From Pseudomonas sp. Bc-h (lineage in GTDB: Bacteria; Pseudomonadota; Gammaproteobacteria; Pseudomonadales; Pseudomonadaceae), in contig NZ_MUIN01000016.1 of the NCBI RefSeq assembly GCF_002080045.1, positions 152 to 64,151 on the forward strand: a stretch of DNA of 64,000 bases, read 5' to 3'. A program made the translations under genes and the position numbers. Below, piece after piece: positions 37,831 to 47,271 of this stretch (position 1 is its first letter; each line of letters starts with the position of its first letter). A model generated the notes under the pieces. It worked only from the letters and a program-made list of their open reading frames with translations, did not search any database and was not told where the DNA came from.

Positions 37831-38814
37831 ATGACTGCCCATCGAATCGGATTTCTTATCTGGCCCAGCACCAAAGCCTTGACCCTGGCGCTGGCGGAGG
37901 AAGCCCTGCGTGTTGCTCAGCGCGTACATCCCGACGTGGTTTACGAGTTGTCGTTTCTGCAGGCCGAACCTGCAGCCGATGGCGCCGGTTGGCAGTTGCC
38001 GGGCGAGCCGTGGAACGGGCGTCTCGAAGGCTTTCAGAAGGTTTTTCTGCTGGCCGATGAACCGCCCGCGCCGATGTCGTCGGCACTGGGCGGCGCGCTC
38101 AAGCAGCTGGTTCGCGCAGGTTGTGTGATCGGCGGCCTGTCGGCGGGGGTATACCCGTTGGCGCAGTTGGGCTTGCTCGACGGCTACCGCGCTGCCGTGC
38201 ACTGGCGTTGGCAGGACGATTTCGCTGAGCGCTTCCCCAAGGTCATCGCCACCAGTCACCTGTTCGATTGGGATCGTGATCGTCTGACTGCCTGCGGTGG
38301 CATGTCGGTGCTGGATCTGCTGCTGGCAGTGCTCGCACGGGATCATGGTGCGGAGCTGGCAGGTGCGGTGTCGGAGGAGCTGGTGGTCGAGCGCATTCGT
38401 GAGGGTGGCGAGCGTCAGCGCATTCCGCTGCAGAACCGCCTGGGCTCAAGCCATCCGAAGCTGACTCAGGCCGTGCTGTTGATGGAGGCCAATATCGAAG
38501 AGCCGCTGACCACCGATGAAATCGCCCAGCATGTGTGCGTCTCGCGACGACAACTGGAGCGGATCTTCAAGCAATACCTCAATCGCGTCCCGAGTCAGTA
38601 CTACCTCGAGCTGCGCCTGAACAAGGCTCGGCAGATGCTGATGCAGACCAGCAAATCGATCATTCAGATCGGCCTCTCCTGCGGCTTCTCATCCGGGCCG
38701 CACTTCTCCAGCGCCTACCGCAACTTCTTCGGCGCTACCCCCCGTGAAGACCGCAACCAGCGCCGCAGCAGCAGCCCGTTCGAACTGTCGTCGGTGCCCG
38801 CCGAGCGCGGTTGA
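37831..38814 (+). CDS. argR: Arginine regulator ArgR (AraC/XylS family)
   Basis: A 327-residue regulator unlike the enterobacterial ArgR hexamer. An N-terminal DJ-1/PfpI-type ligand domain (MTAHRIGFLIWPSTKALTL) is followed by a C-terminal AraC DNA-binding domain (TTDEIAQHVCVSRRQLERIF and IIQIGLSCGFSSGPHFSSAY). In P. aeruginosa it activates aot and aru operons and represses arginine synthesis on binding TGTCGC-N8-AA sites, three of which appear here. Start at 37831 gives the known N terminus. It follows aotP by 147 bases. Confidence 0.95.
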   Translation: MTAHRIGFLIWPSTKALTLALAEEALRVAQRVHPDVVYELSFLQAEPAADGAGWQLPGEPWNGRLEGFQKVFLLADEPPAPMSSALGGALKQLVRAGCVIGGLSAGVYPLAQLGLLDGYRAAVHWRWQDDFAERFPKVIATSHLFDWDRDRLTACGGMSVLDLLLAVLARDHGAELAGAVSEELVVERIREGGERQRIPLQNRLGSSHPKLTQAVLLMEANIEEPLTTDEIAQHVCVSRRQLERIFKQYLNRVPSQYYLELRLNKARQMLMQTSKSIIQIGLSCGFSSGPHFSSAYRNFFGATPREDRNQRRSSSPFELSSVPAERG

Positions 38815-38853
38815 TACTCAGGACAGATTCGGGCTTCTATTCCGGGTAACGTC

Positions 38854-38921
38854 TGCAGCAGTTCGGCTTGCCGGCGGTAGCGATATCAAGTGCGCCACCG
38901 CCGGCAAGCCGGGCTGCTACA
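38854..38921. repeat. REPIN, TGCAGCAGTTCGG family
   Basis: TGCAGCAGTTCGGCTTGCCGGC on the left and GCCGGCAAGCCGGGCTGCTACA on the right are well-matched inverted arms. It lies between argR and the aruC control region. Confidence 0.85.
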
Positions 38922-39010
38922 GCTGACGGCATGCCTTCCCTGAAATCAAATCGACGGGACGCTGCTACTCCTCGCTGCCAACGTTTAAACTGCGCCTTTC
39001 CGATGTTATT

Positions 39011-39026
39011 TGTCGCATTGCCGAAA
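39011..39026 (+). promoter_or_regulatory. Candidate ArgR half-site 1 ahead of aruC
   Basis: TGTCGCATTGCCGAAA fits TGTCGC-N8-AA exactly. It is 145 bases before the aruC start and is 51 bases, about five helical turns, from the second site. Confidence 0.55.
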
Positions 39027-39061
39027 GCCGCGGGAAAAGCCGGTTTGGCGCTGTAAGAAGT

Positions 39062-39077
39062 TGTCGCTTGGCGGCAA
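39062..39077 (+). promoter_or_regulatory. Candidate ArgR half-site 2 ahead of aruC
   Basis: TGTCGCTTGGCGGCAA fits TGTCGC-N8-AA exactly, 94 bases before the aruC start. The same-face spacing with site 1 suits cooperative binding by an AraC-type dimer. Confidence 0.55.
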
Positions 39078-39155
39078 GGCCGGACCGAAATCAGTCCTTA
39101 CAATCCTTCCATCGCTCGCCAGTCCCAGGCAGGCGTTCCTCTTCAGGAGACTCCG

Positions 39156-40376
39156 ATGTCCGTTGAGCAAGTTCCGGTGCAACGTGCCGATTTTGACCAG
39201 GTGATGGTCCCCAACTACGCCCCCGCAGCGTTCATTCCCGTACGCGGCCAGGGTTCCCGCGTCTGGGATCAGTCGGGTCGTGAACTGGTCGATTTCTCCG
39301 GCGGCATCGCGGTCAATGTGCTGGGCCACGCGCATCCTGCGCTGGTCAGCGCTCTGACCGAACAAGCCAACAAGCTGTGGCACGTCTCCAACGTGTTCAC
39401 CAACGAGCCTGCGCTGCGTCTGGCCAAAAAACTGGTCGACGCCACGTTTGCCGAGCGCGTGTTCTTCTGTAACTCCGGCGCCGAAGCCAACGAGGCCGCT
39501 TTCAAGCTGGCCCGTCGCGTAGCCCATGATCTGTACGGTACCGAGAAGTACGAAATCGTCGCTGCGCTGAACAGCTTCCATGGTCGTACCCTGTTCACGG
39601 TGAGTGTCGGCGGTCAGCCGAAGTATTCCGACGGTTTCGGTCCGAAAATCACCGGTATCACCCACGTCCCTTACAACGATCTCGACGCTTTGAAAGCAGC
39701 CGTCAGCGACAAGACCTGCGCTGTGGTTCTGGAGCCGATCCAAGGCGAGGGCGGCGTGCTGCCTGCTGAGCTTGCATACCTGCAAGGCGCACGCAAACTG
39801 TGCGACGAACACAACGCCCTGTTGGTGTTCGACGAAGTGCAGAGCGGCATGGGTCGCAGCGGTCATCTCTTTGCCTACATGCACTACGGTGTGACCCCGG
39901 ACATCCTTTCCAGCGCCAAGAGCATCGGCGGCGGTTTCCCGATGGCGGCCATGCTGACCACCGAAAAACTGGCCAAGCATCTGGCGGTCGGCGTTCACGG
40001 CACCACTTACGGCGGCAACCCGCTGGCGTGCGCAGTGGGCGAAGCAGTCATCGACGTGGTCAATACCCCGCAAGTGCTGGCGGGTGTCAACGCCAAGCAC
40101 GATCTGTTCAAGGCGCGTCTTGAGAAGATCGGCCAACAATACGGCGTGTTCAGCGAAGTGCGTGGCATGGGGCTGTTGATCGGTTGTGTGCTGACCGACG
40201 CCTGGAAGGGCAAGGCCAAGGAGTTCTTCAACGCCGCCGAACACGAAGGCGTGATGATTCTGCAGGCAGGTCCCGATGTGGTGCGTTTCGCGCCGAGTCT
40301 GGTGGTCGAGGATGCAGATATCACCGAAGGCCTGGATCGCTTCGAACGAGCGGTTGCCAAGCTGACCAAGGCTTGA
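39156..40376 (+). CDS. aruC: Succinylornithine transaminase AruC
   Basis: A 406-residue class III aminotransferase; PLP Lys in SSAKSIGGGFPMAAML. It transaminates N2-succinylornithine in the AST (arginine succinyltransferase) pathway, and, in Pseudomonas, also acetylornithine in biosynthesis. Start supported by CAGGAGACTCCG. First gene of the aru cluster, controlled by the two ArgR-like sites. Confidence 0.95.
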   Translation: MSVEQVPVQRADFDQVMVPNYAPAAFIPVRGQGSRVWDQSGRELVDFSGGIAVNVLGHAHPALVSALTEQANKLWHVSNVFTNEPALRLAKKLVDATFAERVFFCNSGAEANEAAFKLARRVAHDLYGTEKYEIVAALNSFHGRTLFTVSVGGQPKYSDGFGPKITGITHVPYNDLDALKAAVSDKTCAVVLEPIQGEGGVLPAELAYLQGARKLCDEHNALLVFDEVQSGMGRSGHLFAYMHYGVTPDILSSAKSIGGGFPMAAMLTTEKLAKHLAVGVHGTTYGGNPLACAVGEAVIDVVNTPQVLAGVNAKHDLFKARLEKIGQQYGVFSEVRGMGLLIGCVLTDAWKGKAKEFFNAAEHEGVMILQAGPDVVRFAPSLVVEDADITEGLDRFERAVAKLTKA

Positions 40377-40399
40377 TTCTGTCGAGCGACTCATATCCG

Positions 40400-40485
40400 G
40401 TGGGAGGGAGCTTGCTCGCGAATGGTGTTTACAGGCGACACGTGTCTGTGATCTGGAAACCGTTCGCGAGCAAGCACCCTCCCAC
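40400..40485. repeat. REPIN, GTGGGAGGGAGCTTGC family
   Basis: GTGGGAGGGAGCTTGCTCGCGA on the left and TTCGCGAGCAAGCACCCTCCCAC on the right. It lies inside the aru operon, between aruC and aruF, so it is probably transcribed and may affect mRNA stability. Confidence 0.9.
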
Positions 40486-40579
40486 GGGACGGATGCATGG
40501 CATGCGGCACTGAGCCTGTTTCCTTATTTTTATCCCCTGTGCCGGGCAACCGGCCGTGTATTTCTCAAGGAGTGGCACC

Positions 40580-41611
40580 ATGCTGGTGATGCGCCCCGCG
40601 CAAATGGCTGATCTGAGCGAGGTTCAACGACTCGCCGCAGACAGCCCGATTGGTGTCACGTCCCTGCCGGATGACGCTGGACGTCTGAGTGATAAGATTG
40701 CCGCTTCCGAAGCGTCGTTCGCCGCCGAGGTCAGTTTCAACGGCGAGGAGACCTATTTCTTTGTGCTCGAAGACACCGACTCCGGGCGTCTGGTGGGTTG
40801 TTCCGGGATTGTCGCCTCGGCGGGTTACTCCGAGCCGTTCTACAGTTTTCGCAACGAAACCTTCGTTCACGCCTCCCGCGAACTGAAGATCCACAACAAG
40901 ATTCACGTGCTCTCGCAGTGCCACGACCTGACTGGCAACAGCCTGCTGACCAGTTTTTACGTCCTGCCTGAACTGGTCGGGACGCTGTGGTCGGAGCTCA
41001 ACTCCCGCGCGCGCCTGCTGTTCGTCGCTGCGCATCCCGAACGTTTCGCCGATTCGGTGGTGACTGAAATCGTCGGTTACAGCGATGAGAATGGCGACTC
41101 ACCGTTCTGGGATGCCATCGGCCGCAACTTCTTCGACCTCAATTACGCAGAAGCCGAACGTCTGTGCGGCCTGAAAAGCCGAACGTTCCTGGCCGAACTG
41201 ATGCCGCATTACCCGATCTACGTGCCGCTGTTGCCGGACGAAGCCCAGGAAGCCATGGGCCAGGTCCATCCGCGGGCGCAGATTACCTTCGACATCCTGA
41301 TGCGCGAAGGCTTCGAGACCGATCACTACATCGACATCTTCGACGGCGGCCCGACGCTGCACGCCCGGGTTTCCGGCATTCGCTCGATTGCCCAGAGCCG
41401 CGTGGTACCGGTCAAGGTCGACCCGGTCAGCAGCGGCGATGCGATCAAGGGCGGGCGTCCGTATCTGGTCGCCAACAGCCAGCTGCAGGATTACCGCGCG
41501 GTGATGCTGGAGCTGGACTGGGTGCCAGGCAAGCCGGTTACCTTGAGTCTGGCAGCAGCCGAGGCATTGGGTGTCGGTGAAGGCGCCAGTGTGCGCATCG
41601 TCGCGGTTTGA
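40580..41611 (+). CDS. aruF: Arginine/ornithine succinyltransferase alpha subunit AruF
   Basis: A 343-residue AstA-family protein of GNAT-like fold, start MLVMRPAQMADLSEV. It pairs with AruG; the two are homologous along their length (shared FWDAIGRNFFDLNYAEAERL and FWESLGRHFFKMEFSQADYL). It catalyses the first step: arginine (or ornithine) plus succinyl-CoA to N2-succinylarginine. ATG at 40580 preceded by AAGGAG. Confidence 0.95.
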   Translation: MLVMRPAQMADLSEVQRLAADSPIGVTSLPDDAGRLSDKIAASEASFAAEVSFNGEETYFFVLEDTDSGRLVGCSGIVASAGYSEPFYSFRNETFVHASRELKIHNKIHVLSQCHDLTGNSLLTSFYVLPELVGTLWSELNSRARLLFVAAHPERFADSVVTEIVGYSDENGDSPFWDAIGRNFFDLNYAEAERLCGLKSRTFLAELMPHYPIYVPLLPDEAQEAMGQVHPRAQITFDILMREGFETDHYIDIFDGGPTLHARVSGIRSIAQSRVVPVKVDPVSSGDAIKGGRPYLVANSQLQDYRAVMLELDWVPGKPVTLSLAAAEALGVGEGASVRIVAV

Positions 41612-41716
41612 CAGTTGAGTCTTCGGTGATCAGGGCCTGAATCACAGGCCCGCACCGTATCGCGGGTTAGAGTTCGCCGGTTTCTTTAAAAGGAGGAGCC
41701 GGGTTGAGGAGAAAGC

Positions 41717-42742
41717 ATGATCGTTCGTCCCGTACGCAGCAGTGACCTACCGGCGCTGATCGATTTGGCGCGTAGTACAGGCGCAGGCCTGACCACGCTG
41801 CCAGCCAATGAAGAGCGTCTGGCGCACCGTGTTGGCTGGGCGGAAAAAACCTTCCGTGGCGAAGCCGAGCGGGGCGACACCGATTACCTGTTCGTGCTGG
41901 AAGACGACGATGGCCGCGTGGTGGGCATTTCCGCCATCGCTGGCGCGGTCGGCCTGCGCGAGCCTTGGTACAACTACCGGGTAGGCCTGACGGTCAGCGC
42001 CTCTCAAGAACTGAACATCTACCGCGAGATCCCGACGCTGTTTCTGGCCAACGACCTGACCGGCAACTCCGAACTGTGTTCGCTGTTCCTGCACGCCGAT
42101 TATCGCAACGGCCTCAACGGTCGGCTGCTGTCCAAGGCGCGGATGCTGTTCATCGCCGAATTCCCTGAGCTGTTCGGCGCCAAGATCATCGCCGAAATGC
42201 GCGGCATGTCCGACGAGCAAGGCCATTCACCGTTCTGGGAAAGCCTGGGCCGTCACTTCTTCAAGATGGAATTCAGCCAGGCGGATTATCTGACCGGCGT
42301 GGGCAACCGTGCCTTCATCGCTGAACTGATGCCGAAATTCCCGTTGTACAGCTGCTTCCTTTCCGAAGCTGCTCGCAATGTCATCGGTCGCGTCCACACC
42401 AGCACCGAACCGGCGCTGACCATGCTCAAGGGCGAGGGCTTCAGCTATCAGGGCTATGTCGACATCTTCGACGCAGGCCCGGCCATCGAGTGCGAAACCA
42501 CCAAAATCCGCGCCGTGCGTGACAGCCAGGCCCTGGTACTGGCGGTCGGTACACCCGGCGACGACGCCACTCCATTTCTTATCCACAACCGCAAACGTGA
42601 AGATTGCCGCGTGACCGCCGCCCCAGCACGTTTCGCCGCTGGCACACTGGTGGTCGATCCGAAAACCGCCAAGCGCCTGCGTCTGAATGCTGGCGATCAA
42701 GTGCGTGCGGTGCCTCTGTCTCCGGCTCGGGAGGGCATTTGA
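41717..42742 (+). CDS. aruG: Arginine/ornithine succinyltransferase beta subunit AruG
   Basis: A 341-residue homologue of AruF that completes the heteromeric enzyme. It begins MIVRPVRSSDLPALIDLA and is preceded by GAGGAGAAAGC. It is 105 bases downstream of aruF, with no gene between. Its stop overlaps the aruD start (ATGA). Confidence 0.95.
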   Translation: MIVRPVRSSDLPALIDLARSTGAGLTTLPANEERLAHRVGWAEKTFRGEAERGDTDYLFVLEDDDGRVVGISAIAGAVGLREPWYNYRVGLTVSASQELNIYREIPTLFLANDLTGNSELCSLFLHADYRNGLNGRLLSKARMLFIAEFPELFGAKIIAEMRGMSDEQGHSPFWESLGRHFFKMEFSQADYLTGVGNRAFIAELMPKFPLYSCFLSEAARNVIGRVHTSTEPALTMLKGEGFSYQGYVDIFDAGPAIECETTKIRAVRDSQALVLAVGTPGDDATPFLIHNRKREDCRVTAAPARFAAGTLVVDPKTAKRLRLNAGDQVRAVPLSPAREGI

Positions 42743-44208
42743 TGACTACCTTGTATATCGCTGGCGCCTGGCAGGCCGGGCAGGGTGAAGCGTTCGAGTC
42801 GCTGAATCCGGTCACGCAACAGGTCATCTGGTCTGGACAAGGCGCGACTGCCGGGCAGGTCGATGCCGCCGTGATGGCCGCGCGTCAGGCGTTTCCAGCC
42901 TGGGCGACGCTGACTCTGGACGAGCGCATTGGCGTGCTGGAGACCTTCGCCGTCACGCTGAAAAACCGTGCCGACGAAATCGCCCGCTGCATCGGAGAGG
43001 AAACCGGCAAGCCACTGTGGGAATCGGCTACAGAAGTCACCAGCATGGCCAACAAGGTGGCGATTTCCGTTCAGAGCTATCGCGAGCGTACCGGCGAGAA
43101 GAGCGGCCCGCTGGGCGACGCCACCGCTGTGTTGCGTCACAAACCCCATGGCGTCGTGGCGGTGTTCGGCCCATACAACTTCCCGGGACACTTGCCCAAC
43201 GGGCACATCGTTCCCGCGCTGTTGGCAGGCAACACGGTGGTGTTCAAGCCGAGCGAACTGACGCCGAAGGTCGCCGAGCTGACCGTGCAATGCTGGATCG
43301 AAGCCGGTCTGCCGGCCGGGGTATTGAACCTTGTGCAAGGTGCGCGGGAAACCGGTATCGCGCTGGCGGCGAACACGGGTATCGACGGCCTGTTCTTCAC
43401 CGGATCCAGCCGCACGGGCAATTCGCTGCATCAGCAGTTCGCCGGTCGTCCGGACAAGATTCTCGCGCTGGAAATGGGCGGCAATAACCCGCTCGTCGTC
43501 GATCAGGTGGCTGATGTCGATGCAGCGGTTTATACCGTGATCCAGTCGGCGTTCATTTCCGCTGGTCAACGCTGCACTTGTGCCCGCCGCTTGCTGGTGC
43601 CCCATGGGACTTGGGGCGATGCGTTCATGGCGCGACTGGTTGAGGTCTCGGCGACCATTCAGGTGGGCGCGTTCGATCAGCAGCCTTCGCCGTTCATGGG
43701 TTCGGTGATTTCGCTTCATGCCGCTCAGGCGTTGCTCGATGCACAGGAGCAGTTGCTGGCCAACGGCGCTGTGGCGCTGCTGGAAATGACCCAGCCCCAG
43801 GCGCAGGCAGCGTTGCTGACGCCCGGGATTCTCGATGTCAGTGACGTGAGTGATCGTCCGGATGAAGAGCTGTTCGGCCCGCTGTTGCAGGTGATTCGCT
43901 ACACGGATTTCGACGCGGCGATCGATGAGGCCAACGCCACGCAATACGGGCTCGCGGCGGGTTTGCTGTCGGATTCCCAAGAGCGTTATCAGCAGTTCTG
44001 GCTGCAAAGTCGTGCCGGGATCGTCAACTGGAACAAACAGCTGACCGGCGCCGCGAGTACCGCGCCGTTCGGTGGGGTAGGGGCTTCGGGCAACCATCGC
44101 GCCAGCGCCTATTACGCGGCGGATTACTGCGCGTATCCGGTAGCGTCGCTGGAATCCGGGACCTTGGCGCTGCCTGCTAGCCTGACGCCGGGTATAACTC
44201 TCGGTTGA
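42742..44208 (+). CDS. aruD: Succinylglutamate-semialdehyde dehydrogenase AruD
   Basis: A 488-residue NAD-dependent aldehyde dehydrogenase. The catalytic Cys is in SAGQRCTCARR and the general-base Glu in LEMGGNNP. It oxidises N-succinylglutamate 5-semialdehyde. The start overlaps the aruG stop (ATGA), so translation is probably coupled; a longer frame inside aruG is discarded. Confidence 0.95.
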   Translation: MTTLYIAGAWQAGQGEAFESLNPVTQQVIWSGQGATAGQVDAAVMAARQAFPAWATLTLDERIGVLETFAVTLKNRADEIARCIGEETGKPLWESATEVTSMANKVAISVQSYRERTGEKSGPLGDATAVLRHKPHGVVAVFGPYNFPGHLPNGHIVPALLAGNTVVFKPSELTPKVAELTVQCWIEAGLPAGVLNLVQGARETGIALAANTGIDGLFFTGSSRTGNSLHQQFAGRPDKILALEMGGNNPLVVDQVADVDAAVYTVIQSAFISAGQRCTCARRLLVPHGTWGDAFMARLVEVSATIQVGAFDQQPSPFMGSVISLHAAQALLDAQEQLLANGAVALLEMTQPQAQAALLTPGILDVSDVSDRPDEELFGPLLQVIRYTDFDAAIDEANATQYGLAAGLLSDSQERYQQFWLQSRAGIVNWNKQLTGAASTAPFGGVGASGNHRASAYYAADYCAYPVASLESGTLALPASLTPGITLG

Positions 44209-44223
44209 GGGCATTGATCCCCT

Positions 44224-44309
44224 TAGCAATCCGGCTTGTCGGCGGTCGCGTCAGGTCAGTCGCCGCATCGGGTGCAGATAGACCGCAACCGCCGGCAATC
44301 AGGCCAGTA
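44224..44309. repeat. Degenerate REPIN inside the aru operon
   Basis: TTAGCAATCCGGCTTGTCGGCGG on the left with CCGCCGGCAATCAGGCCAGT on the right, separated by a longer centre than other copies. Lies between aruD and aruB. Confidence 0.6.
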
Positions 44310-44354
44310 CATGAACATTGATGTTTATAAAAACAGATCCACGGAGCCTCACCG

Positions 44355-45701
44355 ATGAAATCCTGTGAAGTCAACTTTGACGGTCTAGTGGGGCCGACCC
44401 ATAACTACGGCGGGCTGTCCTACGGCAACGTCGCGTCCCAGAGCAACTGCCAGCAGTCGTCCAATCCGCGCGAGGCGGCATTGCAGGGCCTGGCGAAAAT
44501 GAAAGCGCTGATGGACATGGGTTTCACCCAAGGCGTGCTGGCGCCACAGGAACGCCCTGATGTCGCTGGCCTGCGCAAACTGGGTTTCAGCGGCACCGAC
44601 GCGCAGGTCATCGAGCGCGCGGCCAAGGAATCGATGCCGCTGCTGGTCGCCAGTTGCTCGGCCTCCAGCATGTGGGTCGCCAACGCAGCAACGGTCAGCC
44701 CGAGTGCCGACACTGCCGACGGTCGCGTGCATTTCACTGCCGCCAACCTCAACTGCAAATACCACCGCAGCATCGAACACCCGACCACCAGCCGCGTGCT
44801 GAGCGCGATGTTCGCCGACCAGCAGCATTTCGCCCATCACGCTGCCTTGCCTGCCGTCGCCCAGTTCGGCGATGAGGGCGCGGCCAACCATACGCGCTTC
44901 AGCCGCAGTTACGGCGAGGCAGGCGTCGAATTCTTCGTGTTCGGCCGTGCCGCGTTCGACACGCGCTTCCCAGCTCCGCAAAAGTACCCGGCTCGTCAGA
45001 CGCTGGAGGCTTCTCAAGCCGTCGCCCGTCTGCACGGTCTGAGCGAGGAAGGCGTGGTCTTCGCGCAACAGAATCCGGCAGTGATCGACCAGGGCGTGTT
45101 TCACAACGACGTGATCGCAGTCGGTAACGGCGAAGTGCTGTTCTATCACGAGGACGCGTTCCTCAATACCGAACACATGCTCAGCGAACTGCACGACAAG
45201 CTCGGCCGTCGTGGCGGCCGCCTCCAGGCCATTTGTGTGCCCCGCACCGAAGTGGGTGTGGAAGATGCCGTGCGTTCCTACCTGTTCAACAGTCAGTTGC
45301 TGTCGCGCCCTGACGGCTCGATGCTGCTGATCGTCCCCGAAGAGTGCCGCGGCAACGAGCGCGTCTGGAATTACCTGCAGCGCCTGATCGCCGATGAAAG
45401 CCCGATTCGCGAGGTCAAGGTGTTCGACCTCAAGCAAAGCATGCAGAACGGCGGCGGCCCGGCGTGTCTGCGTCTGCGCGTGGCCCTGAATGAAACGGAA
45501 CTGGCAGCGGTCAATCCAGGCGTTATCATGACCGCGCCGTTATACGAGACGCTGACGCAGTGGGTGGACAAGCATTATCGCGACCGCATGGCGGAAAGCG
45601 ATCTCGCCGATCCACAGCTTCTCACCGAATGCCGTACGGCACTGGATGAACTGACCCAGCACCTGAAGCTGGGCGCGGTCTATCCTTTCCAAATCAATTG
45701 A
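44355..45701 (+). CDS. aruB: N-succinylarginine dihydrolase AruB
   Basis: A 448-residue pentein-fold enzyme (AstB). The N terminus VNFDGLVGPTHNYGGLSYGNVAS is diagnostic; a late catalytic Cys lies in GGGPACLRLRV. It releases two ammonia and CO2 from N-succinylarginine to give N-succinylornithine. Start preceded by CGGAG. A hairpin follows before the next gene. Confidence 0.95.
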   Translation: MKSCEVNFDGLVGPTHNYGGLSYGNVASQSNCQQSSNPREAALQGLAKMKALMDMGFTQGVLAPQERPDVAGLRKLGFSGTDAQVIERAAKESMPLLVASCSASSMWVANAATVSPSADTADGRVHFTAANLNCKYHRSIEHPTTSRVLSAMFADQQHFAHHAALPAVAQFGDEGAANHTRFSRSYGEAGVEFFVFGRAAFDTRFPAPQKYPARQTLEASQAVARLHGLSEEGVVFAQQNPAVIDQGVFHNDVIAVGNGEVLFYHEDAFLNTEHMLSELHDKLGRRGGRLQAICVPRTEVGVEDAVRSYLFNSQLLSRPDGSMLLIVPEECRGNERVWNYLQRLIADESPIREVKVFDLKQSMQNGGGPACLRLRVALNETELAAVNPGVIMTAPLYETLTQWVDKHYRDRMAESDLADPQLLTECRTALDELTQHLKLGAVYPFQIN

Positions 45702-45708
45702 TGCACCC

Positions 45709-45760
45709 AAAAACATCGCCGCCTGAAGTCATTCGGCGTCGGGCAGCCGATGTTTTTGCT
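45709..45760 (+). terminator. Terminator-like hairpin after aruB
   Basis: AAAAACATCG pairs with CGATGTTTTT, with an inner CGCC/GGCG arm, and ends in TTTTTGCTTTT. It could reduce transcription into the two genes that follow. Confidence 0.7.
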
Positions 45761-45783
45761 TTTATATAGAGAGAGAATTTGCC

Positions 45784-46080
45784 ATGACCGACGCCCTGCG
45801 TTTGATCCTTGAAGACACCGACGGCACTCAGCTGGAAACCTCCTGCACCCGTTTTGCCGTTATCTGGCAGGGCAAAGAGGTGTGGATTCAGCAAGACGGC
45901 CGCGGTCAGCTGCTGATCGGCGTTGACGTCGAAGAAGACGACGCCGAATACGCCAACCTGTTGCTGCGCCCGCTGGCAACCAACCTGGTGAGCCTGCAGC
46001 TGGAAATGGAGCCGGCTGACATGAGCGGCGATGACGAAGATGGCGATGGCCATGTGCATGGCCCCGACTGCAACCACTAA
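45784..46080 (+). CDS. Conserved small acidic protein in the aru cluster
   Basis: A 98-residue protein, beginning MTDALRLILEDTDGTQLETS. It is acidic, with a C-terminal GDDEDGDGHVHGPDCNH that could bind metal. Orthologous position in P. aeruginosa (PA0900) is a hypothetical gene between aruB and aruE. Function unknown; the position suggests arginine-related regulation or coupling. Start preceded by AGAGAGA; 15 bases from aruE. Confidence 0.85.
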   Translation: MTDALRLILEDTDGTQLETSCTRFAVIWQGKEVWIQQDGRGQLLIGVDVEEDDAEYANLLLRPLATNLVSLQLEMEPADMSGDDEDGDGHVHGPDCNH

Positions 46081-46095
46081 GCAGGAACTCGTCCT

Positions 46096-47103
46096 ATGCT
46101 CGCCCTCGGCAAACTGCTTGAACTGACCCTGGCGGGTCGTGAACCCGCAGAAAAGACTCAACTGACCGTCGAAGGCGTGCGGATGCGCTGGCTGGCCGAG
46201 GGGGCGCTGGAAGTCCGGCCTCCCGAGGCGCGGGACAATGGCACTGACCTGCTGTTGTCCGCGGGCATTCATGGCAACGAAACAGCGCCGATCGAGCTTC
46301 TCGACGAGCTGATTCACGCCATCGCCCGAGGCGAACTCAAGCCTCGCGCGCGTATTCTTTTCCTGTTCGGCAACCCTGAAGCGATGCGTCGCGGCGAGCG
46401 CTATGTCGAACAGGATGTAAACCGGCTGTTCAACGGCCGTCACGAGCAAAGCTCGGGTAGCGAAGCGTTGCGGGCCTGCGAACTCGAACGTCTGGCGGCC
46501 AGTTTCTTCAGCCTGCCTGATCGCTACCGCCTGCACTATGACCTGCATACGGCGATTCGTGGCTCGAAGATCGAGCAGTTCGCGCTGTATCCATGGAAGG
46601 AAGGGCGTCAGCATTCGCGCCGCGAGCTGGTGCGCTTGCACAAGGCCGGGATGGAGGCGGTGCTGTTGCAGAACAAGTCTTCCATCGTGTTCAGTGCCTA
46701 CACCTACGACAAGCTCGACGCCGAGGCCTTCACGCTGGAGCTGGGCAAGGCGCGGCCCTTCGGCCAGAACCAGCAGGTCAATCTGGCCCCTCTGAAGGCG
46801 ACCCTCAAGCAATTGATCCAAGGCAAAGAGGCGCTGGTGGGGGACCAGATCGACGGCCTCAAGCTGTTCAGCGTGGCGCGTGAAATCATCAAGCACAGCG
46901 ACGCATTTCGCCTGAACCTGCCCGCTGATATCGAGAACTTCACCAAACTGGAGAAGGGCTTCGTACTGGCAGAGGACCTGGCCGACTCACGCTGGGTGGT
47001 GGAGGAGGAGGGGGCGCGCATCATCTTCCCGAACCCGAAGGTCAAGAATGGTTTGCGGGCGGGGATTCTGATCGTTCCGACGACGGATGAGCAGTTGGGC
47101 TAA
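46096..47103 (+). CDS. aruE: Succinylglutamate desuccinylase AruE
   Basis: A 335-residue M14-family zinc hydrolase, last step of the AST pathway: N-succinylglutamate to glutamate and succinate. Zn ligands appear in AGIHGNETAP (His, Glu) and YDLHTAIRGS (His). The C-terminal beta domain (KGFVLAEDLADSR) is typical of AstE. It ends the operon, followed by a REPIN. Confidence 0.95.
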   Translation: MLALGKLLELTLAGREPAEKTQLTVEGVRMRWLAEGALEVRPPEARDNGTDLLLSAGIHGNETAPIELLDELIHAIARGELKPRARILFLFGNPEAMRRGERYVEQDVNRLFNGRHEQSSGSEALRACELERLAASFFSLPDRYRLHYDLHTAIRGSKIEQFALYPWKEGRQHSRRELVRLHKAGMEAVLLQNKSSIVFSAYTYDKLDAEAFTLELGKARPFGQNQQVNLAPLKATLKQLIQGKEALVGDQIDGLKLFSVAREIIKHSDAFRLNLPADIENFTKLEKGFVLAEDLADSRWVVEEEGARIIFPNPKVKNGLRAGILIVPTTDEQLG

Positions 47104-47136
47104 AACAGCCGGGTATTACGTCTTGCTCAGTTGCCT

Positions 47137-47223
47137 GTGGGAGGCAGCTTGTTCGCGATAGCAGAGTATCCGCCGATGCGTCCATTGCAGACAAACCGGC
47201 ATCGCGAGCAAGCTCCCTCCCAC
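47137..47223. repeat. REPIN, GTGGGAGG family
   Basis: GTGGGAGGCAGCTTGTTCGCGA on the left and TCGCGAGCAAGCTCCCTCCCAC on the right. It lies between converging aruE and ribH2. Confidence 0.88.
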
Positions 47224-47271
47224 CAGGAAATCATGGCGTCCTGAGAGTAGAGCCAGAACGCCGCGTTTCTA

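Noticed and set aside
36898..38346. A 482-codon antisense frame over aotP and argR
   Set aside because: It spans two well-recognised genes on the other strand and has a His/Gln/Arg-rich shadow composition.
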